Shown in pieces: positions 1 through 9,786 of a stretch of 64,000 nucleotides of DNA; positions within the stretch are counted from its first letter, which is position 1, and each line of letters begins with the position of its first letter. The notes beneath the pieces are model-generated. The model was not told the DNA's origin. It saw only the letters and a program-made list of their open reading frames with translations, and did not search any database. The stretch lies in the NCBI GenBank assembly GCA_009885845.1, contig VFJW01000017.1, positions 1-64,000 on the forward strand, written 5' to 3'. The stretch comes from Geobacter sp. GTDB taxonomy: Bacteria > Desulfobacterota > Desulfuromonadia > Geobacterales > Pseudopelobacteraceae. A program made the translations under genes and the position numbers.

Positions 1-1165
1 ATGTCGGCAGAGCTGATGAGGTAATGCGACCACCTTCGCACATGATGCAGGCGCGTTCAAGCGCATTTTCAAGTTCGCGGATATTGCCCGGCCAGCGATG
101 TGCCATCAAACTGCGCATTGCATCAGGTTCAATGCGCACGACCTGGCTTTCACTACCCCCTGAATAGCGCCTCAGAAAAAATTCTGCCAGCAGAGGTATA
201 TCTTCAACACGTTCGCGCAGCGGCGGCAAATGCAGACAAAACACATTCAGGCGAAAATACAGATCTTCCCGGAAGCGCCCCGTTACAACATCTGCAGACA
301 GATCGCGCGAGGTGGCAGAAATAACTCTGACATCGACTTTCCGTGAAGTTGAACCCCCTACCCTTCTTATTTCACTTTCCTGCAATACCCGCAGCAGCTT
401 GACCTGCAGCGCAAGTGGCATCTCGCCGATTTCATCCAGAAACAGCGTGCCGCCATCAGCCTGTTCAAAAAGCCCGGTTTTGTCACTGGAGGCATCAGTA
501 AAAGCACCCCGCACATGTCCGAACAATTCGCTTTCAAGCAGGCTTTCCGGGATTGCACCGCAATTTACCGCGACAAAAGGTTTTTGAGAGCGCCTGCCGT
601 TCTGATGAACCGCACGGGCAACCAGCTCTTTTCCGGTACCTGACTCGCCAAGTACCAGAATGGTCGTCTTCAGATCGGCAACTTTGCGTATCTGGGTAAA
701 AATCTCCTGCATCCGGGCGGTACGACTGAGAATGCCGCTATAAGAGAACTGGCCGGCAACTGTTTCCCGCAGCTGACTGTTTTCTTCTTTCAGCCGTTCC
801 CGTTCTTCAGCTTTTTTCAGCACCATAATTATTTCATCTTTTTTGAACGGCTTCGAGATGAAGTCATATGCGCCCCGCTTCATGCACTCTATGGCTGTTT
901 CTACAGAACCGTAGGCTGACATCATAATGATCGGAGCGGTGACATGTCTCTCAAGTGCCCGGATAAGAAACGTTTTACCATCCATTTCCGGCATTCGTAT
1001 ATCACAGAGAATATAGTCAAAGGCGGTATCCGCAGTACATCTCAACCCTTCTTCGCCATTCGCCGCCAGCTTTACCCGGTATCCCTGCCGAGTCAGCATA
1101 ACTGACAGCATATGGCGCATATTTTCTTCGTCATCAATGACCAGAATATGTGTAGTGCTGCTCAC
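1..1165 (-). CDS. Sigma-54-dependent NtrC-family response regulator (3' end beyond window)
   Basis: This is a two-component transcription activator that works with sigma-54 RNA polymerase. About 388 residues are visible; the frame is open to the window edge, so the C-terminal Fis-type DNA-binding domain is missing here. The receiver domain covers residues 1-118, with acidic residues D11/D12, phospho-acceptor D55 ([10 protein letters not shown]) and K105. The AAA+ domain has Walker A GESGTGKE (173-180), the sigma-54 contact loop as GAFTDA rather than GAFTGA (220-225) and Walker B LFLDE. I place the start at a GTG that overlaps the kinase stop (GTGA) behind an AGGAGG site, so the two genes are translationally coupled. 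The kinase next door is the obvious partner. Target genes are unknown; proximity to a prepilin peptidase is suggestive only. Confidence 0.93.
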   Translation of the reverse strand, partial: MSSTTHILVIDDEENMRHMLSVMLTRQGYRVKLAANGEEGLRCTADTAFDYILCDIRMPEMDGKTFLIRALERHVTAPIIMMSAYGSVETAIECMKRGAYDFISKPFKKDEIIMVLKKAEERERLKEENSQLRETVAGQFSYSGILSRTARMQEIFTQIRKVADLKTTILVLGESGTGKELVARAVHQNGRRSQKPFVAVNCGAIPESLLESELFGHVRGAFTDASSDKTGLFEQADGGTLFLDEIGEMPLALQVKLLRVLQESEIRRVGGSTSRKVDVRVISATSRDLSADVVTGRFREDLYFRLNVFCLHLPPLRERVEDIPLLAEFFLRRYSGGSESQVVRIEPDAMRSLMAHRWPGNIRELENALERACIMCEGGRITSSALPT

Positions 1166-2652
1166 GTCACCTCCTCTGTGGGCGCTGACGGCAACCAGAC
1201 AGTAAAACAGCTCCCTTCACCAACCTTGCTGGTCACCGTAATACGTCCGCCGAACCCCTCAACTATCCGTGCGGATATGGCAAGTCCCAGTCCTGTCCCT
1301 TTGCCGGGCGGCTTGGTAGTATAAAACGGATCAAAAATATGTTTTATGGCCTCCTCCGGAATTCCTGAGCCGCTGTCTGCCACATCGAGCCGGATATGGG
1401 CAGCATCCCGTCCGGCTTGTACTTTTATTGTCCCACCTGCAGGAGTCGCATCACGGCTGTTAAGGAGCAGGTTGATAACCACCTGCTGAAGCTGATGCTG
1501 ATCGCATTGTGCAGTCAACAGGACTTCACCGGTTTCAATGCTGACTGTTACCTGTTTGAAAGCACCCTGACGGTTCATCAGATCGACGGTTGAGAGCACA
1601 ACATCCCGGACGTCAGCGTGCTCACCGCAGGCGGTCCGCGGACGGGAGAAATCCAGCAGACCCCGCACAATCCGGTCAATCCGTGAGCAATCTTCAGTAA
1701 TGCGCCGGGCATAATCCTGAATGTCAGGGTTATCCGGCTGTTCATGTGCGCTCAGCTCTGCATACCCCATGATCGACGCGAGCGGCGTGCCGATTTCGTG
1801 CGCCATCCCGGCAGCCAGCAGACCGATTGAGGCCATTTTCTCCGTACGGATTGTTTCTTCGCGGGCTTGGCCCAGGTCACTGTTTGCTTTTTCGAGTGCG
1901 GTCATCTGTTCGGCTACCTGGCGATCTTTGGCTTGCAGGGTTGCGGCCATTTCATTGAACGCATGGGCCAGTCCTGCCAGTTCGGCACTTCCCGAAACAT
2001 TCAGCCGTTGATTATACTGGCCACCGGTTATTTTTTCCGTTGCCGTCAACAGGCGGTTTATCGGGTTGACAACAATCCGCGACAGCACAAAAGAGCCCAA
2101 ACCAAGTAGCAGTATAAAATCCAGCACAAAGTACGCCATCAGCATCTGCCGTGATCGATTCAAACGGGCTTTTTCAGGGGAGAGCGAGAGCAGCAAACCG
2201 GCTTTACCGACTGACTCCCCATCACGGATAACAGTGATGATCTGCACAATACCACTTCCGTCAGGACTGACAATGCTACCCTCGGCCATTTTTGACGCAC
2301 TCTGGAACGGCACGTATGGATCACTACCCTCGCGGCCTGCGGTGAAGATCGGTTTTCCATTCCGGTCAAGCAGGGTCAGACGGCTGAAAGTGGACTCTGC
2401 GGAGAGTTTTTGAATATATCGTGATGCCTGGGAATCGGGAGATATGAATCCATCCGGGTAGGTCGGTATTGAATCGGGGAGCAGTGCAACAAAAGCCTTG
2501 AGCAGCGTGCGGGCATGTTCCCCTTTTTGAGCATACAGATCGTTGGCAGCCGTTTTGAACGCCAGCAGACTGAAGAGCAGCCAGGTTAATACGAGCAGCA
2601 ATCCCAGAAAAGCCAGGATTGAAACAGTCAGACTGAGACGGTAACGGATCAT
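1162..2652 (-). CDS. Membrane sensor histidine kinase, partner of the NtrC-type regulator
   Basis: This is a 496-aa sensor kinase. Domains in order: transmembrane helix (about 8-30), extracytoplasmic sensor segment of about 140 residues, second transmembrane helix (about 170-193), HAMP, a coiled linker, HisKA with the phospho-acceptor His near residue 285 (MAHEIGTPLASI), and HATPase_c with the N box (NLLLNSRDA) and G boxes (DSGSGIP, GTGLGLA). A frame extension 13 codons upstream exists, but the ATG at 2652 lies 2 nt after the prepilin peptidase stop with an AGGGG site before it, so I chose that. The two transmembrane helices argue against a PilS-type sensor, which normally has more. The ligand is not predictable from sequence. 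Confidence 0.93.
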   Translation of the reverse strand: MIRYRLSLTVSILAFLGLLLVLTWLLFSLLAFKTAANDLYAQKGEHARTLLKAFVALLPDSIPTYPDGFISPDSQASRYIQKLSAESTFSRLTLLDRNGKPIFTAGREGSDPYVPFQSASKMAEGSIVSPDGSGIVQIITVIRDGESVGKAGLLLSLSPEKARLNRSRQMLMAYFVLDFILLLGLGSFVLSRIVVNPINRLLTATEKITGGQYNQRLNVSGSAELAGLAHAFNEMAATLQAKDRQVAEQMTALEKANSDLGQAREETIRTEKMASIGLLAAGMAHEIGTPLASIMGYAELSAHEQPDNPDIQDYARRITEDCSRIDRIVRGLLDFSRPRTACGEHADVRDVVLSTVDLMNRQGAFKQVTVSIETGEVLLTAQCDQHQLQQVVINLLLNSRDATPAGGTIKVQAGRDAAHIRLDVADSGSGIPEEAIKHIFDPFYTTKPPGKGTGLGLAISARIVEGFGGRITVTSKVGEGSCFTVWLPSAPTEEVT

Positions 2653-2654
2653 GG

Positions 2655-3443
2655 CTACCCCTGGATAAAACCACTCAAACCCAGGTACCACCTGATGAGC
2701 GATCTGCCATAAAAAATATACAGCACCGCAGCAGAGGCAAGATAAGGTCCAAACGGGATTGCCAGTTTTGAATCCTTTTTCTGCAGCAGCATGATGGAAA
2801 CACCGGCAATCGAGCCGATCAGTGAGCTGGCAAAGAGGATAAACAGCACCGCTTTCCAGCCGAGAAAAGCACCCATCATGGCCAGCAGCTTGACATCACC
2901 GCCCCCCATGCCGTCTTTGCCGGTCAGCCGGTGGTACGCCCAGGCAACCAGCAGCAGACTGCCCCCCCCCAACAGAATACCAAGAAGTGAATTCAGCCAG
3001 GAATAACCCGGAATGAAAAACGACAGGATAAATCCGACGGCAATACCGGGCAGCGATATTTCATCAGGGATAATCTGATGTTCAATATCAATAAAGGTGA
3101 TCACAACCAGGGCAGAGCAGAACAGAAATAGAGTCGCAAACGCAAGTGTCGGGCCGAACCGGAGGAACAGCAGCAGAGTCAGGATGCCGTTGAGCAGTTC
3201 AACAAGTGGATACTGAAGAGAAATAGGGACTCCGCACCCCCGGCATTTCCCCCGGAGAAACAGATAGCTCAACAACGGAATATTGTCATACCAGCGAATC
3301 TGATAGGAACAGGCCGGGCAATGCGAGGGAGGAGAAACAATCGATTCGTTCTTCGGCAGACGACAGATACAAACATTGAGGAATGAGCCGACTACCATGC
3401 CGAAAACAAGAGCAAACAGGGGATATAAAACCGTTGGAGTCAT
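2655..3443 (-). CDS. pilD: Type IV prepilin peptidase / N-methyltransferase
   Basis: This inner-membrane aspartyl protease cleaves and N-methylates type IV prepilins and pseudopilins. The 262-aa protein has the full bifunctional form. It carries the N-terminal zinc-type CxxC pair (C42/C45 and C67/C70), the catalytic Asp in the FIDIEHQIIPDE segment, and the second catalytic motif GMGGGDVKLL (GxGD) around residue 190, among about seven hydrophobic helices. It overlaps the ptsI stop as TGATG and is followed directly by the kinase gene, so it sits in the middle of an operon rather than in a pilus cluster. Confidence 0.94.
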   Translation of the reverse strand: MTPTVLYPLFALVFGMVVGSFLNVCICRLPKNESIVSPPSHCPACSYQIRWYDNIPLLSYLFLRGKCRGCGVPISLQYPLVELLNGILTLLLFLRFGPTLAFATLFLFCSALVVITFIDIEHQIIPDEISLPGIAVGFILSFFIPGYSWLNSLLGILLGGGSLLLVAWAYHRLTGKDGMGGGDVKLLAMMGAFLGWKAVLFILFASSLIGSIAGVSIMLLQKKDSKLAIPFGPYLASAAVLYIFYGRSLIRWYLGLSGFIQG

Positions 3444-5185
3444 CAGTCGATACTTTCTGTTACATCCATGGTGATTTGAGACTTCAGATACATCTCAACT
3501 TCGGCGGAGGTCGAGAACGCAAAACACCCTTCCGCAATCCTCGCCGCTCGCTCCAGAGTACAGCGGCGAAGAATCTGTTTCACGCGCAGGAGCGATCCGG
3601 AGCCCATTGAAAGTTCATCAAAACCAAGCCCAAGCAGGACTGGAAGATACAAAGGATCGCCGGCCATTTCGCCGCAAAGACAGGCGGGGATTCCGGCGCC
3701 ATGTGCGGCCTGAACAATGCGGCGCAGGGAACGGAGCACCGCAGGATGAAGCGGTTGATACAGGTGAGAGAGCTGTTCGTTGCTGCGGTCAATCGCCAGA
3801 GTGTACTGTATGAGATCGTTTGTGCCGACACTGAAGAAATCAACCTCACGGGCCAGAAGATCAGCCAGTGTTACTGCCGCCGGTATTTCAATCATCACTC
3901 CTATCTGTACCGCGCTGTCATAGAGGGTACCGGAAGCGTTAAGTTCGCGCTTTGATTCTTCAAGCAGCGCTTTTGCCGTGCGAACTTCCTCCATCCCCGA
4001 AATCATCGGGAACATGATTCTGACCGGACCGTCAGCACTGACCCGCAATATTGCCCGCAGCTGTTTTTTGAATTCATCCGGCATGCTCAAAGACAGTCGA
4101 ATCGCCCTGACACCAAGAGCCGGGTTGGTTTCCGCACTCTGGTCCATCCCTTCAAGGAGTTTGTCGCCACCGGCATCAAGAGTCCGTATAGTAAGCGGGT
4201 GCGGCGCGATTGCCTGCTGCATCGAGCGATACACCGCCAGCTGTTCTTCTTCATCCGGCATAAACGTACGGTTCATAAAGAGCATCTCGGTACGATACAG
4301 CCCTACGCCGCTTCCGCCATGAACCAGCACTGAAGCACCTTCTTCAGGTATTTCAACGTTGCCGCGCAGATGCATCGAATGTCCATCGCGGGTAACTGCC
4401 GGCAAATGAGCGGTTTTCAGAAGTTCATATTCAATATATTCATAATGCTGCTTACGGCTCAGTAATGCCTGAAACGTTTCCTGGTCGGGATCAACAATGA
4501 CAGTGCCTGACAATCCATCAACAATTACCGCGACACCATCCAGCAGAAGTCCGGTTATTCCGTCAATACCCATAACTGCCGGCAGATCGAGGGCGCGAGC
4601 CAGAATTGCCGTGTGAGACGTTCTGCCACCGATTTCCGTTATGATTGCAAGGACATGAGAGCGATTAATTTGAAGCATGTCGGCAGGAGAAAAATCGTGC
4701 GCTGCAATTATTATCTGCCCTTCCTGCTCCGGGAGCGGTTCATCCGCTTCACCGCTCATGCTGCGCAGCACCCGCTCAATAACCGTTTCCACATCGCTGA
4801 TACGTTCGCGAAGATACGGGTCGTCAATGCGGGCAAATTTTTCCCGATAGTGATGCAGCGTCCTGCGCAACGCCCCTTCAGCATTAATCAATCCGGTTTT
4901 GATACTTTCAGAGGTTTCTGTTATCAGGCGATCATCAGCAAGGATCATCAGGTGGGTTTCAATAAAGAAGAGATGGTCTTCACCATTTGTTTCAGCAAGG
5001 CGTGCTTTCAGCTGTTCCAGTTCGATGCGGGTATTTTCGATCGCCTGTGCGAGGCGGGCGGTTTCGTGACACACTGCTTCCGTCGGGATCTGAAATTCCA
5101 GTACAGCACTTCGACTGCGGTCAATAATACGCAACCTTCCCATGGCAATCCCGGGCGAAGCCGCGATTCCTGAGAAGATCCGCAT
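3443..5185 (-). CDS. ptsI: PTS enzyme I (phosphoenolpyruvate-protein phosphotransferase)
   Basis: Enzyme I autophosphorylates from PEP and passes phosphate to HPr in the cytoplasm. The 580-aa protein is of normal length. It has the swivelling N-terminal domain, the active-site His at about residue 191 in GGRTSHTAILARA, and a C-terminal PEP-binding barrel with the LCGEMAGD cysteine motif. The start at 5185 is chosen because it lies just after the HPr stop with GAGGAG upstream; a longer frame would run into ptsH. No EIIB/EIIC permease genes are present here, so the phosphorelay probably feeds EIIA and HPr kinase for regulation rather than sugar uptake. A GAF-containing paralogue (ptsP) lies at 46.4-48.8 kb. 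Confidence 0.95.
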   Translation of the reverse strand: MRIFSGIAASPGIAMGRLRIIDRSRSAVLEFQIPTEAVCHETARLAQAIENTRIELEQLKARLAETNGEDHLFFIETHLMILADDRLITETSESIKTGLINAEGALRRTLHHYREKFARIDDPYLRERISDVETVIERVLRSMSGEADEPLPEQEGQIIIAAHDFSPADMLQINRSHVLAIITEIGGRTSHTAILARALDLPAVMGIDGITGLLLDGVAVIVDGLSGTVIVDPDQETFQALLSRKQHYEYIEYELLKTAHLPAVTRDGHSMHLRGNVEIPEEGASVLVHGGSGVGLYRTEMLFMNRTFMPDEEEQLAVYRSMQQAIAPHPLTIRTLDAGGDKLLEGMDQSAETNPALGVRAIRLSLSMPDEFKKQLRAILRVSADGPVRIMFPMISGMEEVRTAKALLEESKRELNASGTLYDSAVQIGVMIEIPAAVTLADLLAREVDFFSVGTNDLIQYTLAIDRSNEQLSHLYQPLHPAVLRSLRRIVQAAHGAGIPACLCGEMAGDPLYLPVLLGLGFDELSMGSGSLLRVKQILRRCTLERAARIAEGCFAFSTSAEVEMYLKSQITMDVTESID

Positions 5186-5186
5186 A

Positions 5187-5453
5187 TCACTCCTCTCCGA
5201 AACCGTTGGCAATCAGGTCGCCAATTGCTTGAAAAGCCTCTGCTTCGTCCGGACCATCAACAGTCAGGCTAACAGTCGATCCTTTCGAAGCCGCCAGCAT
5301 CATAATACCCATGATGCTTTTACCGTTGACTTCCACACCCTCACGAGCCAGCTTGACGTCGGAACCGAACCTGCTGGAAGTCTTCACGAAGAGAGCTGAG
5401 GCGCGGGCATGGAGGCCGAGTTTGTTGACAATCTGATATTCTTTCTGAAGCAT
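5187..5453 (-). CDS. ptsH: HPr phosphocarrier protein
   Basis: HPr is the small phosphocarrier between enzyme I and EIIA. The 88-aa protein shows the active-site His15 in LGLHARASA and the regulatory serine region at residue 45 (NGKSIMGIMML), which is the site used by HPr kinase. The hprK gene lies four genes upstream in the same operon. The stop codon is 1 nt from the ptsI start and the ribosome site of ptsI lies inside the ptsH end. Confidence 0.95.
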   Translation of the reverse strand: MLQKEYQIVNKLGLHARASALFVKTSSRFGSDVKLAREGVEVNGKSIMGIMMLAASKGSTVSLTVDGPDEAEAFQAIGDLIANGFGEE

Positions 5454-5466
5454 CGTTCGGGCACCT

Positions 5467-5859
5467 CTACTTCAATAATTCACCGGCGACAATAATTCCT
5501 TCGCGACCGGTGCGATACAAATCGGCTGCAAGTTCGGCAACCGTCATTCGTTCGCGGTGCGAACAAAAATCAATCACCATCGGAAGATTCACCCCGGTGA
5601 CAACTTCAATACGCCCTTCCTTCAAAAACGACATCGCCATATTTGACGGTGTACCGCCAAAAAGATCGGTCATGATAATAGCCCCGTCTGACTGTACCGC
5701 TTCCACAGCCGACACAACGCGAGCCATAATGTCACCGGCCCGCTCATCAGGAGCGACTTCGACGGTGCTGCAGCATTCAACAGGACCGACAATCATCTCG
5801 GCAGACAACTTCAGGGCGGTCGCCAGCCCGGCGTGGGTAACGAGAACTAATCCAATCAT
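5467..5859 (-). CDS. PTS mannose-family EIIA component
   Basis: This 130-aa single-domain protein belongs to the mannose/fructose EIIA family. It starts MIGLVLVTHAG, where His9 is the phosphorylated residue, and contains the conserved DLFGGTPSN segment. A longer frame begins further upstream, but the ATG at 5859 overlaps the rapZ stop (ATGA), which fixes the start. EIIB, EIIC and EIID partners are not encoded nearby. In related delta-proteobacteria this orphan EIIA is thought to be regulatory; that role is inferred from family context. Confidence 0.92.
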   Translation of the reverse strand: MIGLVLVTHAGLATALKLSAEMIVGPVECCSTVEVAPDERAGDIMARVVSAVEAVQSDGAIIMTDLFGGTPSNMAMSFLKEGRIEVVTGVNLPMVIDFCSHRERMTVAELAADLYRTGREGIIVAGELLK

Positions 5860-6719
5860 ATATGCCCCTTTTCTATGTCCCGGTGAATAATCCGCACAGA
5901 TGGCCACAATTCCTGTAAATGCATGCCGGTAGCTTCCGCTATGGCAACCGAACGGTGGCGGCCACCGGTACAACCGATCGAAATTGTTAAATACGATTTC
6001 CCTTCCTGTCGATGTGCCGGCAAAAGCATATCCAGAAGGGGGAAAAAATAATCAATAAATTGTGCCGTAACGACATTATCAAGGACATAGTCGCGAACAG
6101 CATCATCCAGGCCTGAGCTTCCTTTCAACTCCGGTACAAAAAACGGGTTCGGGAGAAACCGGACATCCATAACAATACTGGATTCCAGCGGCACTCCGTA
6201 CTTGAATCCGAATGATTGAACTTCAATTACCAGCTGATTTTCTTTCTCTTCGCCCCTGATTATTCTCAGAATGAAGTCCTTAAGCTGATGAACGGTAAAT
6301 TCGGAAGTATCAATTATTCTGGTGGCCATCTGTCGCAAACCGCCCAGACGGTCGCGTTCAATGCGGATACCTTCGGCAACCGTACAGGTGTCATCGACAG
6401 GATGGCGCCGACGCGTCTCGGAAAAACGCCGCAACAGGACGTCATCCAAAGCATCAAAGAAATATATTTCTACGGTATGACCGAGTTCGGTGATCTTGTG
6501 AAACGCACTTTCATATCCTTTGAAAAACTCCCGACCACGGATATCGGCTACCAGCACTATTCCCTTGAACGACTCATCCGATTTGACGATTAAATCAACA
6601 AAGCGCTTGAACAGGCGTATCGGCAGGTTATCAATGCAGTAATACCCTTCGTCTTCCAGGGCTCTGACCGCAGTAGATTTTCCGGAGCCGGACATGCCGG
6701 TGATGACGATAATACGCAT
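5856..6719 (-). CDS. rapZ: RapZ / YvcJ-family P-loop nucleotide-binding protein
   Basis: RapZ in enterobacteria is an RNA-binding adaptor that controls GlmS levels through small RNAs; homologues elsewhere are called YvcJ. The 287-aa protein has the N-terminal Walker A GMSGSGKST (8-16) and the C-terminal segment with GCTGGRHRSV that is conserved in the family. It lies 3 nt after hprK and overlaps the EIIA gene, the common hprK-rapZ-EIIA-HPr order. Whether the GlmS role applies in this lineage cannot be seen from sequence. Confidence 0.93.
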   Translation of the reverse strand: MRIIVITGMSGSGKSTAVRALEDEGYYCIDNLPIRLFKRFVDLIVKSDESFKGIVLVADIRGREFFKGYESAFHKITELGHTVEIYFFDALDDVLLRRFSETRRRHPVDDTCTVAEGIRIERDRLGGLRQMATRIIDTSEFTVHQLKDFILRIIRGEEKENQLVIEVQSFGFKYGVPLESSIVMDVRFLPNPFFVPELKGSSGLDDAVRDYVLDNVVTAQFIDYFFPLLDMLLPAHRQEGKSYLTISIGCTGGRHRSVAIAEATGMHLQELWPSVRIIHRDIEKGHI

Positions 6720-6722
6720 GGG

Positions 6723-7682
6723 CTACTCTACCTCATCCCCGAGCGGTCTGGCTTCAATACGGGCCAGAAGCCGTTCCTGAAAATCACGGGCCGAATGATA
6801 CCCCATCCCTTTCAGCAGATTATTCCGCGCTGCCACCTCGATAATTGACCCCAGATTGCGTCCGGGACGAACAGGAATGATGATGTGCGGTATCTCAACA
6901 CCGAGAATCGTCACCGTACGTTCATCCACTCCCAGTCGATCATACTCCTGCAATTCATCCCACTCAACCAGCTCCAGCTGCATATCCACAATTTTCTTGT
7001 CACGGATTGCCGAGACCCCGTAAAGATCCTTGATGTTGATGATACCAAGGCCACGAATCTCCATTAAAAACTGAAGCGACTCATCAGCCTGACCGATCAG
7101 CACTGCCGGCATTTTCTTCTTGATGAACACCATGTCGTCTGCCACCAGGCGATGTCCTCGAATGACAAGATCAAGAGCACATTCACTCTTGCCGATACCG
7201 CTTTTTCCGGTGAGAAGAACTCCGACACCCAGCACATCCATCAGCACTCCATGCAGATGAGTCGTCGGAATCAGTCGTTCCTCAAGGAATTTTGTTATCA
7301 GTGATATGAACGTCGATGATTGATGGGCGGTTGCAAGTACCGGAATTGCATGGGTATCCGCCAGATCGAGCAGGAGTTGTGGCGGGCGCAGATTTTTGGT
7401 AATGATGAAGCAGGATATGGGGAAACTGCAGAGAGCAGCCAGATTCTCTGCAGCAACCCGGTTGTCAATCTGCTGGATGTATGAAATTTCGGTGTTACCG
7501 AGCACCTGCACCCGGTCCGGATGCAGGTGTTCGGTATAACCGGCCAGAGCCAACCCCGGTTTTTGAATGCGTGAGCTGGAGACACGACGGGAGAGCCCCT
7601 GCTTGCCGGTCAGAAGTGACAAGCCGAGACCATATTCATTATCGTCCAGAAGGTCTTGTATCGAGAGAGAAATGCCGTCCAT
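6723..7682 (-). CDS. hprK: HPr kinase/phosphorylase
   Basis: This bifunctional enzyme phosphorylates and dephosphorylates HPr on its regulatory serine. The 319-aa protein has the N-terminal regulatory domain (about 1-130), the catalytic-region His in THLHG (near 144), Walker A LLTGKSGIGKSE (about 157-167), HRLVADD and the HprK signature EIRGLGIINI. Full length is normal. Its presence together with HPr, enzyme I and EIIA supports a regulatory phosphotransfer circuit. Confidence 0.95.
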   Translation of the reverse strand: MDGISLSIQDLLDDNEYGLGLSLLTGKQGLSRRVSSSRIQKPGLALAGYTEHLHPDRVQVLGNTEISYIQQIDNRVAAENLAALCSFPISCFIITKNLRPPQLLLDLADTHAIPVLATAHQSSTFISLITKFLEERLIPTTHLHGVLMDVLGVGVLLTGKSGIGKSECALDLVIRGHRLVADDMVFIKKKMPAVLIGQADESLQFLMEIRGLGIINIKDLYGVSAIRDKKIVDMQLELVEWDELQEYDRLGVDERTVTILGVEIPHIIIPVRPGRNLGSIIEVAARNNLLKGMGYHSARDFQERLLARIEARPLGDEVE

Positions 7683-7697
7683 GATAGTTCTGTCGAG

Positions 7698-8246
7698 CTA
7701 GGCGCGCTGCGGCTCAATCAGGCCGAAATTCCCGTCCTTACGACGGTACAGGACATTAATATCGTTGCTGTCGGCATCGGTGAACACAATAAAATCCTTA
7801 TGAAGTAAATCCATCTGCATGACCGCTTCCTCTACCGACATAGGCTTGGCGGTCTCAGTGGTCGTTTTGATAACGACTGAATCAGAGGCAGCATCAATAC
7901 TCTCGGCTTCAAAAATCCTTTTTGAAAGCTGACGGCCATGCTCGTCCCCGTTCGGCTTATGGGCTTTAATCTTTTCCTTGTAACGGACAAGCTGGCGTTC
8001 AATTTTGTCGATGACCGCATCGATTGCGGCATACATGTCGTGTGTTGCCTCGGAGGCCTTGGTGCTGATACCTTTGGAATTAACGACGATTTCAACAATG
8101 TGCCGGATTTTCTTTTCTACGGAAAAGTAGACCTGTGCGTTAATCGGGCTGTCGATATACTTTGTGACCCGCTCAAGTTTTTCTTCAGCATACGCCTTAA
8201 GGGCTTCGCTCTGTTCCATGTGTCTGAATGTGGTAGTTACCTGCAT
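7698..8246 (-). CDS. hpf: Ribosome hibernation-promoting factor, long form
   Basis: HPF binds the 30S subunit and inactivates ribosomes as 100S dimers in stationary phase. The 182-aa length shows the long form: an N-terminal S30AE domain (about 1-100) and a C-terminal dimerisation domain containing MSVEEAVMQMDLL and YRRKDGNFGLIEP. The start is preceded by AGGAGG. It lies downstream of rpoN with a 56-nt gap, the arrangement seen in many proteobacteria. Confidence 0.95.
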   Translation of the reverse strand: MQVTTTFRHMEQSEALKAYAEEKLERVTKYIDSPINAQVYFSVEKKIRHIVEIVVNSKGISTKASEATHDMYAAIDAVIDKIERQLVRYKEKIKAHKPNGDEHGRQLSKRIFEAESIDAASDSVVIKTTTETAKPMSVEEAVMQMDLLHKDFIVFTDADSNDINVLYRRKDGNFGLIEPQRA

Positions 8247-8302
8247 ACAATCCTCCTGTGTGATTGGTGTTGTGATGTAGACGAAACCGGGAAATCAGTT
8301 CG

Positions 8303-9745
8303 TCAAAAATGTCTCTTTCGTTCAGAAGATGAGCCCAGATTAAGCATTTCCCGGTACTTGGTTACGGTACGGCGGGCAATATTAACCGTCTCACTCGTAA
8401 GCATCTCGGCAATTTTCTGATCGGAAAGCGGTTTTTGGGAATTCTCTTTTATGATTATCTCTTTAATTCTGTTTTTTACACTCTCTGAGGCGACAAAATC
8501 TCCTTCGCTTGTAGAAAGACCGCTGTTAAAGAAGTATTTCAGTTCCAGCAAGCCCTGCGGTGTCTGCATGTATTTGTTGGTGGTAACCCGGCTGATCGTT
8601 GACTCATGCATACCAATATCTTCGGCAATATCTCTCAGCACCAGAGGGCGCAGGTACTCTATGCCACGATCAAAATATTCGCGTTGAAACCGGATGATAC
8701 TTTTTGCAACCTTGTAGATGGTACGCTGCCGCTGCTGGATACTTTTGATCAGCCAGGCCGCTGAACGCATCTTGTCACTGATATATTGTTCGGTCTGGGA
8801 GTCGATTGTACCATTTCCGCGAACATCTGCATACTGCGTACTGACTTTCAAGCTGGGCAATCCGTCCTCATTGAGCATGACGACATAATCGTCTCCCACT
8901 TTATGCACAAAAATATCGGGCGAAATATAATGCACGTCTTCAGTACTGAATGTTGACCCGGGGCGGGGATCAAATCCGGAAATAATCCGGGAGGCCATCA
9001 GCACCTGATTCATGTCAACTTTCAAAACCCGGACAATCTGTTTGTAGTTACGTTTTTCCAGATCGCCGAGATGATTCTGCAGAATCCTTTCGACAATACT
9101 CCCCTTCATGCCCAGACTTCTGGCCTGTATCAGCAGGCACTCACGCAGATCACGCGCCGCAACGCCGGGGGGATCAAATTCCTGAATGCATTCAAGTACA
9201 TCAAGCACATCTTCTTCGGTTGCAGACGAAGCCACAGCAATTTCCTGCAGAGATGCCCGCAGATAGCCGTAATCATCAACGTTGCCGATGATCACTTCAC
9301 CGACACGAACATCCATTTCAGAATACTGTCCCATATGGAGCTGCCACAAAAGGTGATCGATCAGAGTACCTTTTTTTGTCAGCAGGTTTTCAAAGGAAGG
9401 GCGTTCATCCTCCCCGCCATACTGCTGCTCCCCGGAGCTGTAGTTGTAACCATCAATATAGCTGTCCCAGTCCCGCAGAGTCTCTTCGCCGGTTTCCACT
9501 TCATGGAAGTCGGCCGTGTCCTGCACCGGTTCAGGCTCCAATTCCGCGACTTCCAGGGTATCAGGTTCGGAGATCTCGTCCATTTCAGTGGCTTCTTCAA
9601 GAAGGGGATTCTCTTCAAGCTCCTGAACGACCAGGTCCTGGAGTTCAAGACGCGTTAACTGAAGCAGCTTGATAGCCTGCTGCAACTGAGGAGTCATCAC
9701 CAGTTGCTGGGACATTTTCAGTTGTTGGCGCATCTCCATTGCCAT
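8303..9745 (-). CDS. rpoN: RNA polymerase sigma-54 factor
   Basis: This is the alternative sigma factor for -24/-12 promoters. The 480-aa protein begins with the glutamine-rich activator-interacting region (QQLKMSQQLVMTPQLQQ). An acidic region II follows around residues 55-100, then the core-binding domain, and the RpoN box ARRTVTKYREML lies near the C terminus. I chose the ATG at 9745 because it has a GAGG site and gives the conserved N terminus; an upstream in-frame extension of 12 codons lacks such support. The NtrC-type regulator at the left edge needs this factor. Confidence 0.95.
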   Translation of the reverse strand: MAMEMRQQLKMSQQLVMTPQLQQAIKLLQLTRLELQDLVVQELEENPLLEEATEMDEISEPDTLEVAELEPEPVQDTADFHEVETGEETLRDWDSYIDGYNYSSGEQQYGGEDERPSFENLLTKKGTLIDHLLWQLHMGQYSEMDVRVGEVIIGNVDDYGYLRASLQEIAVASSATEEDVLDVLECIQEFDPPGVAARDLRECLLIQARSLGMKGSIVERILQNHLGDLEKRNYKQIVRVLKVDMNQVLMASRIISGFDPRPGSTFSTEDVHYISPDIFVHKVGDDYVVMLNEDGLPSLKVSTQYADVRGNGTIDSQTEQYISDKMRSAAWLIKSIQQRQRTIYKVAKSIIRFQREYFDRGIEYLRPLVLRDIAEDIGMHESTISRVTTNKYMQTPQGLLELKYFFNSGLSTSEGDFVASESVKNRIKEIIIKENSQKPLSDQKIAEMLTSETVNIARRTVTKYREMLNLGSSSERKRHF

Positions 9746-9786
9746 GAAACAGTATCCTCGAACGTAATATAAAAATGGCACTGTAG

